This document shows positions 60,628 through 64,000 of a DNA stretch of 64,000 bases, one piece after another. Each line of letters starts with the position of its first letter. Positions within the stretch are counted from its first letter, which is position 1. Source of the DNA: Marinibaculum pumilum (GTDB lineage Bacteria > Pseudomonadota > Alphaproteobacteria > Ferrovibrionales > Ferrovibrionaceae); assembly GCF_042646425.1 (NCBI RefSeq), contig NZ_JBHRTR010000028.1, forward strand, positions 496,001 to 560,000. The letters are read 5' to 3'. Below the pieces are notes generated by a model. That model saw only the letters and a program-made list of their open reading frames with translations, was not told the origin of the DNA and ran no database searches. A program made the translations under genes and the position numbers.

Positions 60628-61449
60628 ATGACCGCCACGATGCCAGCCCCCGCAGCCCCGGGCCCCGACCTGCAGGCCGGGGCGGATGTCGTCCTGTCGC
60701 TGCGCGGGGTGGCGAAGAGCTTCACCCTGCACCTGCGCGGCGGCACCGTGCTGCCGGTGCTGGCCGATGCGGGCTTCGACCTCGCCGAGGGCGAATGCCT
60801 GCTGCTCGCCGGCCCGTCCGGTGCCGGCAAGAGCAGCCTGCTGAAGATGATCTACGGCAATTACCGTGTGGCCGCAGGCAGCATCCGCCTGCGCCATGAC
60901 GGGGCGATGGTCGACATCGCCACCGCCGGCCCGCGGCAGGTGCTGGAAATCCGCCGCCGGACCCTGGGCTATGTCAGCCAGTTCCTGCGGGTGATCCCGC
61001 GGGTGCCGGTGCTGGACGTGGTCGCGGAGCCGGCTTTGGCCTTCGGCATGGACGCGGATGCGGCGAAGGCGCGGGCGCGCGACCTGCTGCGGGCGCTGAA
61101 CCTGCCGGAGCGGCTCTGGTCGCTGCCGCCGGCGACCTTCTCCGGCGGCGAGCAGCAGCGGGTGAACATCGCCCGCGGCCTGGCGGCGCCCTATCCGGTG
61201 CTGCTGCTCGACGAACCGACCGCGTCGCTGGACGCGGAGAACCGCGCCGCCGTCGTGGCGCTGCTGCAGGACGCGCTGGCGCGCGGCGCGGCCATGGTGG
61301 CCATCGTGCACGACGATGCGGCGCTGGGCGGCCTGCCGATCCGCCGCCTCGACGTCACCGGCTTTGCCGGCGGATATGAAGCCGGGAGACATGAAAGCGC
61401 AACGGATCTGCAACAAAAGCGACAAGTGCCTGTCATCGACCGGCAGTAG
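60628..61449 (+). CDS. phnL: Phosphonate C-P lyase ABC-type protein PhnL
   Basis: 273 aa from ATG 60628. Walker A AGPSGAGKSSLLKMIYG, signature FSGGEQQRVNIARGLAAPYP, Walker B VLLLDEPTASLD. LRGGTVLPVLADAGFDLAEGECL and DVVAEPALAFGMD fit PhnL. It acts with PhnG, PhnH and PhnI in forming the 5-phosphoribosyl-phosphonate precursor. A C-terminal ~25-residue tail is Lys/Arg-rich and less conserved. Confidence 0.93.
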   Translation: MTATMPAPAAPGPDLQAGADVVLSLRGVAKSFTLHLRGGTVLPVLADAGFDLAEGECLLLAGPSGAGKSSLLKMIYGNYRVAAGSIRLRHDGAMVDIATAGPRQVLEIRRRTLGYVSQFLRVIPRVPVLDVVAEPALAFGMDADAAKARARDLLRALNLPERLWSLPPATFSGGEQQRVNIARGLAAPYPVLLLDEPTASLDAENRAAVVALLQDALARGAAMVAIVHDDAALGGLPIRRLDVTGFAGGYEAGRHESATDLQQKRQVPVIDRQ

Positions 61450-61482
61450 GATCGCGCGCGAGTGCAAGGACCGGGACGGACC

Positions 61483-62400
61483 ATGGCGGCGATTTCCATT
61501 CAAGGCCTGTCGAAGACATTCCCGGGCGGCTACCGGGCGCTGGACGATGTTTGCTTCGACGTCGGCTCGGGCGAGATGATCGCCCTGATCGGCGCCTCCG
61601 GCTCCGGCAAGTCCACCCTGATCCGGCACATCGCGGGCCTGGTCCAGGCGGACCGGTCGGAGCTGTGCTGCGTCGCGATCGGCGGCGAGCCGATGCAGCA
61701 GGACGGCCGACTCACGCCGCGGGCGAAGGCGCTGCGGCGCCATATCGGCGTGATCTTCCAGCAGTTCAACCTGGTCAGCCGGCTCAGCGTGATGACCAAC
61801 GTCCTGGTCGGCATGCTGGGCAGCATTCCGGCCTGGCGCGGCACCCTGGGACTGTTCACCAGGCAGGAGAAGCTGCTGGCGATGCAGGCCCTGGCCCGGG
61901 TCGGCATCGAGGGCAAGGCCCGCGCCCGCGCCGGAACCCTGTCCGGCGGGCAGCAGCAGCGCGCGGCAATCGCGCGGGCGCTGATCCAGGGTGCCCGGGT
62001 GCTGCTGGCCGACGAGCCGATCGCCTCCCTCGACCCGTCCTCGGCGCGGCGGGTGATGGAGACCCTGGCCAGCCTGAACCGGGAAGACGGGATGACCGTG
62101 ATCGTCTCCCTCCACCAGGTGGAATATGCCCGCATGTACTGTCCCCGCACGATCGCGCTGAAGGCGGGAGAGGTGGTGTTCGACGGAGCCTCCACCGATC
62201 TCACCGCCGCGCGGCTGCGGGAGATCTACGGCGATGCGAGCGAGGAACTGATCCTGCCCGGCCTCACCGATGCTGCCCCGGCGCCGGCCGGGGCGCGCGC
62301 CGGCGCCGGGGCGCCGGCGGGACAGGCCGCCGCGGCGGCCCTGGCCGTCCCGATGCGGCCGGCCCGCCACACGCTCGAGGTCGCGGCCGGCCGCACCTGA
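61483..62400 (+). CDS. phnC: Phosphonate ABC transporter ATPase PhnC
   Basis: 305 aa from ATG 61483 (a GTG at 61462 would add 7 residues). Walker A GASGSGKSTLIRHIAGLV, the PhnC-typical FQQFNLVSRLSVMTNVLVGMLGSIPAWRGTLGLF, signature LSGGQQQRAAIARALIQGA, Walker B VLLADEPIASLD, and VSLHQVEYARMYC. Powers phosphonate uptake with PhnD and PhnE. The last ~45 residues are an Ala/Gly/Pro-rich extension beyond the normal family end. Confidence 0.95.
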   Translation: MAAISIQGLSKTFPGGYRALDDVCFDVGSGEMIALIGASGSGKSTLIRHIAGLVQADRSELCCVAIGGEPMQQDGRLTPRAKALRRHIGVIFQQFNLVSRLSVMTNVLVGMLGSIPAWRGTLGLFTRQEKLLAMQALARVGIEGKARARAGTLSGGQQQRAAIARALIQGARVLLADEPIASLDPSSARRVMETLASLNREDGMTVIVSLHQVEYARMYCPRTIALKAGEVVFDGASTDLTAARLREIYGDASEELILPGLTDAAPAPAGARAGAGAPAGQAAAAALAVPMRPARHTLEVAAGRT

Positions 62401-62442
62401 CCCACGTCGAACTGTCGTCCAAACCGAGGGGAGAGACGAACG

Positions 62443-63450
62443 ATGAACGCGTTCTTCAAGGGGGCTGCCGCGGCTGCCCTGCTGATGGCGGCCGGCACCG
62501 GCACGGTCGCCGCCGCGGACGATGCGAAAGTGATCAACTTCGGCATCATCTCCACCGAATCCTCGCAGAACCTGAAGACCATCTGGGATCCTTTCCTGGC
62601 CGCTATGAGCGAACAGACCGGGATGGAGGTGAAGCCCTTCTTCGCCTCCGACTATGCCGGCGTGATCGAGGGCATGCGCTTCGGCAAGGTCGATGTCGCC
62701 TGGTTCGGCAACAAGTCGGCGATGGAAGCCGTCGACCGCGCCGGCGGCGAGGTTTTCGCGCAGACCGTCGATTCCGAGGGCAATCCCGGCTACTGGTCGC
62801 TGCTGATCACCCACAAGGACAGCCCGCTGTCGAAGCTCGAGGACGTCCTGGCCTGCGACCAGTCGCTGACCTTCGGCCTGGGCGACCCGAATTCCACCTC
62901 CGGCTTCCTGGTGCCGACGACCTTCGTCTATGCGCAGCGCGGCATCGATCCCCGCAAGTGCTACAAGACGGTCACCAATGCCAGCCACGAGGCGAACCTG
63001 ATGGCGGTTGCCGCCGGCCAGGTCGACTTCGCCACCAACAACACCGAGAACATGCGCCGGCTGGAGAAGACCGCGCCGGAGGCCCGCGCCAAGATCAAGG
63101 TGATCTGGCAGTCGCCGCTGATCCCGTCCGACCCGCTGGTCTGGCGAAAGGACCTGGACCAGGCGATGAAGGACAAGGTCTACACCTTCATCATGACCTT
63201 CGGCCGGATCGGCAGCCCCGAGGAAGTCGAGCAGGAGCGCCAGATCCTGACCGGTCTGCAGTGGGCGCCGTTCCGGCCCTCCTCCGATGCGCAGCTCTAT
63301 CCGATCCGCGTGCTGGCGATCAGCAAGGACATGGCCAAGATCGAGGCCGACGAAGGCATGTCCGCGGCGGAGAAGGAAGAGAAGCTGAAGACCCTCAAGG
63401 CCGAGAAGGCCAAGTACGAGATGCTGATGGAGAAGGTGCCGCAGGCCTGA
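62443..63450 (+). CDS. phnD: Phosphonate-binding periplasmic protein PhnD
   Basis: 335 aa with signal peptide (MNAFFKGAAAAALLMAAGTG, cut near AAADD). INFGIISTESSQNLKTIWDPFLAAMS, VKPFFASDYAGVIEGMRFGKVDVAWFGNKSAMEAV and GDPNSTSGFLVPTTFVYAQRGIDP are PhnD signatures with the ligand-binding Tyr and Ser/Thr positions. The C-terminal third has a charged coiled-coil-like tail (AEKEEKLKTLKAEKAKYEML). Followed by a strong hairpin before phnE. Confidence 0.96.
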   Translation: MNAFFKGAAAAALLMAAGTGTVAAADDAKVINFGIISTESSQNLKTIWDPFLAAMSEQTGMEVKPFFASDYAGVIEGMRFGKVDVAWFGNKSAMEAVDRAGGEVFAQTVDSEGNPGYWSLLITHKDSPLSKLEDVLACDQSLTFGLGDPNSTSGFLVPTTFVYAQRGIDPRKCYKTVTNASHEANLMAVAAGQVDFATNNTENMRRLEKTAPEARAKIKVIWQSPLIPSDPLVWRKDLDQAMKDKVYTFIMTFGRIGSPEEVEQERQILTGLQWAPFRPSSDAQLYPIRVLAISKDMAKIEADEGMSAAEKEEKLKTLKAEKAKYEMLMEKVPQA

Positions 63451-63476
63451 CGGCCGGCACGATCCGCAATCGCGGC

Positions 63477-63510
63477 GGGGAGCCCCCTTGCGGGGCTCCC
63501 CTTCTTTCTT
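63477..63510 (+). terminator. Intrinsic (possibly partial) terminator between phnD and phnE
   Basis: GGGGAGCCCC (63477-63486), loop CTTGC, GGGGCTCCCC (63492-63501), then TTCTTTCTT. A ten-pair GC stem with a T-rich tail. Lying inside the transporter operon, it probably lowers phnE expression relative to the binding protein. Confidence 0.85.
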
Positions 63511-63558
63511 GAGCCGCCGTCCCCGGGCCGGGCGGCCCCGACAACGGGAGAGTGGCAG

Positions 63559-64000
63559 GTGCAGCAGGCCAGTGGTCCATCCGCCATCTCGGCGTCCGGC
63601 AGCGGCGCAGGCCCGGCGCCGGTCGAGATTCCCCCGCGGGACTGGGGACGCACGGCGTACAACCTGCTGGTCTGGGTCGCGCTGCTTCTGGTGCTGGGCT
63701 GGAGCTGGTCGCCGGCGGAGATGTACCGCTGGATCAGCCTGTTCTCCGACGCCGGCAACATGGCCGAATATGCCGGCGGCTTCATGGAGCCCAGCTTCCG
63801 CCACCTGGATTACTATATCGAGGAGATGATCCTGACCGTGCAGATCGCGGTCTGGGGATCGGTCCTGGCGGTGATCGCCTCGGTGCCGTTCGGCATCCTG
63901 TCGTCCAGCAACATGGCGCCGGTCTGGATCGTGCAGCCGGTGCGCCGGCTGATGGATGCGTTCCGCGCGATCAACGAACTGGTCTTCGCCGTGCTGTTCG
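63559..64000 (+). CDS. phnE: Phosphonate ABC transporter permease PhnE (N-terminal part, cut by window edge)
   Basis: From GTG 63559, with GGGAGAG upstream, 147 codons are open to the right edge. After a Ser/Gly/Pro-rich start come a first membrane helix (YNLLVWVALLLVLGWSW), the PhnE-typical FMEPSFRHLDYYIEEMILTV, a second helix (TVQIAVWGSVLAVIASVPFGIL) and LMDAFRAINELVFAVLF. That is standard PhnE. Operon position after phnD agrees. Genes phnM and phnN would be expected further downstream, outside the window. Confidence 0.93.
   Translation, partial: MQQASGPSAISASGSGAGPAPVEIPPRDWGRTAYNLLVWVALLLVLGWSWSPAEMYRWISLFSDAGNMAEYAGGFMEPSFRHLDYYIEEMILTVQIAVWGSVLAVIASVPFGILSSSNMAPVWIVQPVRRLMDAFRAINELVFAVLF

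Overview
The window is dense, GC-rich bacterial DNA with short intergenic gaps, many ATGA/GTGA start-stop overlaps and a strong G/C third-position bias. Gene content (PhnF-PhnGHIJKLCDE, TRAP transporter, PotFGHI, Ku/LigD, MHYT and HD-GYP signalling, DUF6152, CoA-transferase III and OYE catabolic genes) suggests a free-living, metabolically versatile alphaproteobacterium, probably Rhodospirillales-like. That placement is inference from gene style; no rRNA or marker gene is present. I see no tRNA, rRNA, CRISPR array, phage structural gene or transposase.

Layout. 1-1.5 kb: edge fragment of a secreted protein and a CaiB/BaiF CoA-transferase. 1.8-6.3 kb: a two-gene phosphorelay, an MHYT-PAS-HK-REC-Hpt kinase overlapping an REC/HD-GYP response regulator. 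6.3-13 kb: a degradation-type cluster (amidohydrolase, CMD protein, SDR, acyl-CoA synthetase), a GGDEF cyclase and an AraC regulator. 13.1-15 kb: a visibly less GC-rich island with a 60-aa protein divergent from an XRE/ImmA pair. 15-19.4 kb: OYE-type oxidoreductase, MetE-like protein, class II aldolase and PanE-like reductase. 19.5-23.3 kb: bacterial NHEJ (Ku and LigD, with LigD carrying an extra C-terminal domain that has its own ribosome binding site). 23.5-25.9 kb: exported double-CMD protein, cytochrome P460-type protein, an internally deleted SDR relic and a LuxR-type regulator. 25.9-31 kb: a Liv-type binding protein and a VOC / FAD-monooxygenase / small protein / hydrolase operon that resembles an aromatic ring hydroxylation and cleavage route; both transcription units carry the same 22-bp palindrome upstream. 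31-37.4 kb: DUF6152 and cupin exported proteins, an adenylate cyclase, a cyclophilin-fold protein interrupted in frame by a palindromic element, and a two-subunit molybdenum hydroxylase. 37.5-45.4 kb: LysR, Usp-like protein, Lon-like protease, PAS histidine kinase and chemoreceptor. 45.4-52.5 kb: AT-rich gap, PRC-barrel protein, LysR divergent from a PEP-mutase-family lyase, and potFGHI. 52.7-55.7 kb: a TRAP transporter. 55.8 kb to the right edge: phnF divergent from phnG-phnE, the C-P lyase core plus phosphonate importer, cut by the window edge within phnE.

How it fits together. The c-di-GMP proteins (HD-GYP and GGDEF), the chemoreceptor and the kinases form a sensory layer. The repeated pattern of importer plus regulator plus catabolic enzymes (Liv-binding protein with the ring-cleavage-like operon, Pot, TRAP, Phn) is typical of a scavenger of organic N and P compounds. 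The most unusual items are the 228-bp palindromic insertion with a 9-bp target duplication inside a still-open gene, the LigD C-terminal fusion with an internal start, the shared 22-bp palindromes, and the XRE/ImmA/60-aa divergent module with duplicated operator-like repeats.
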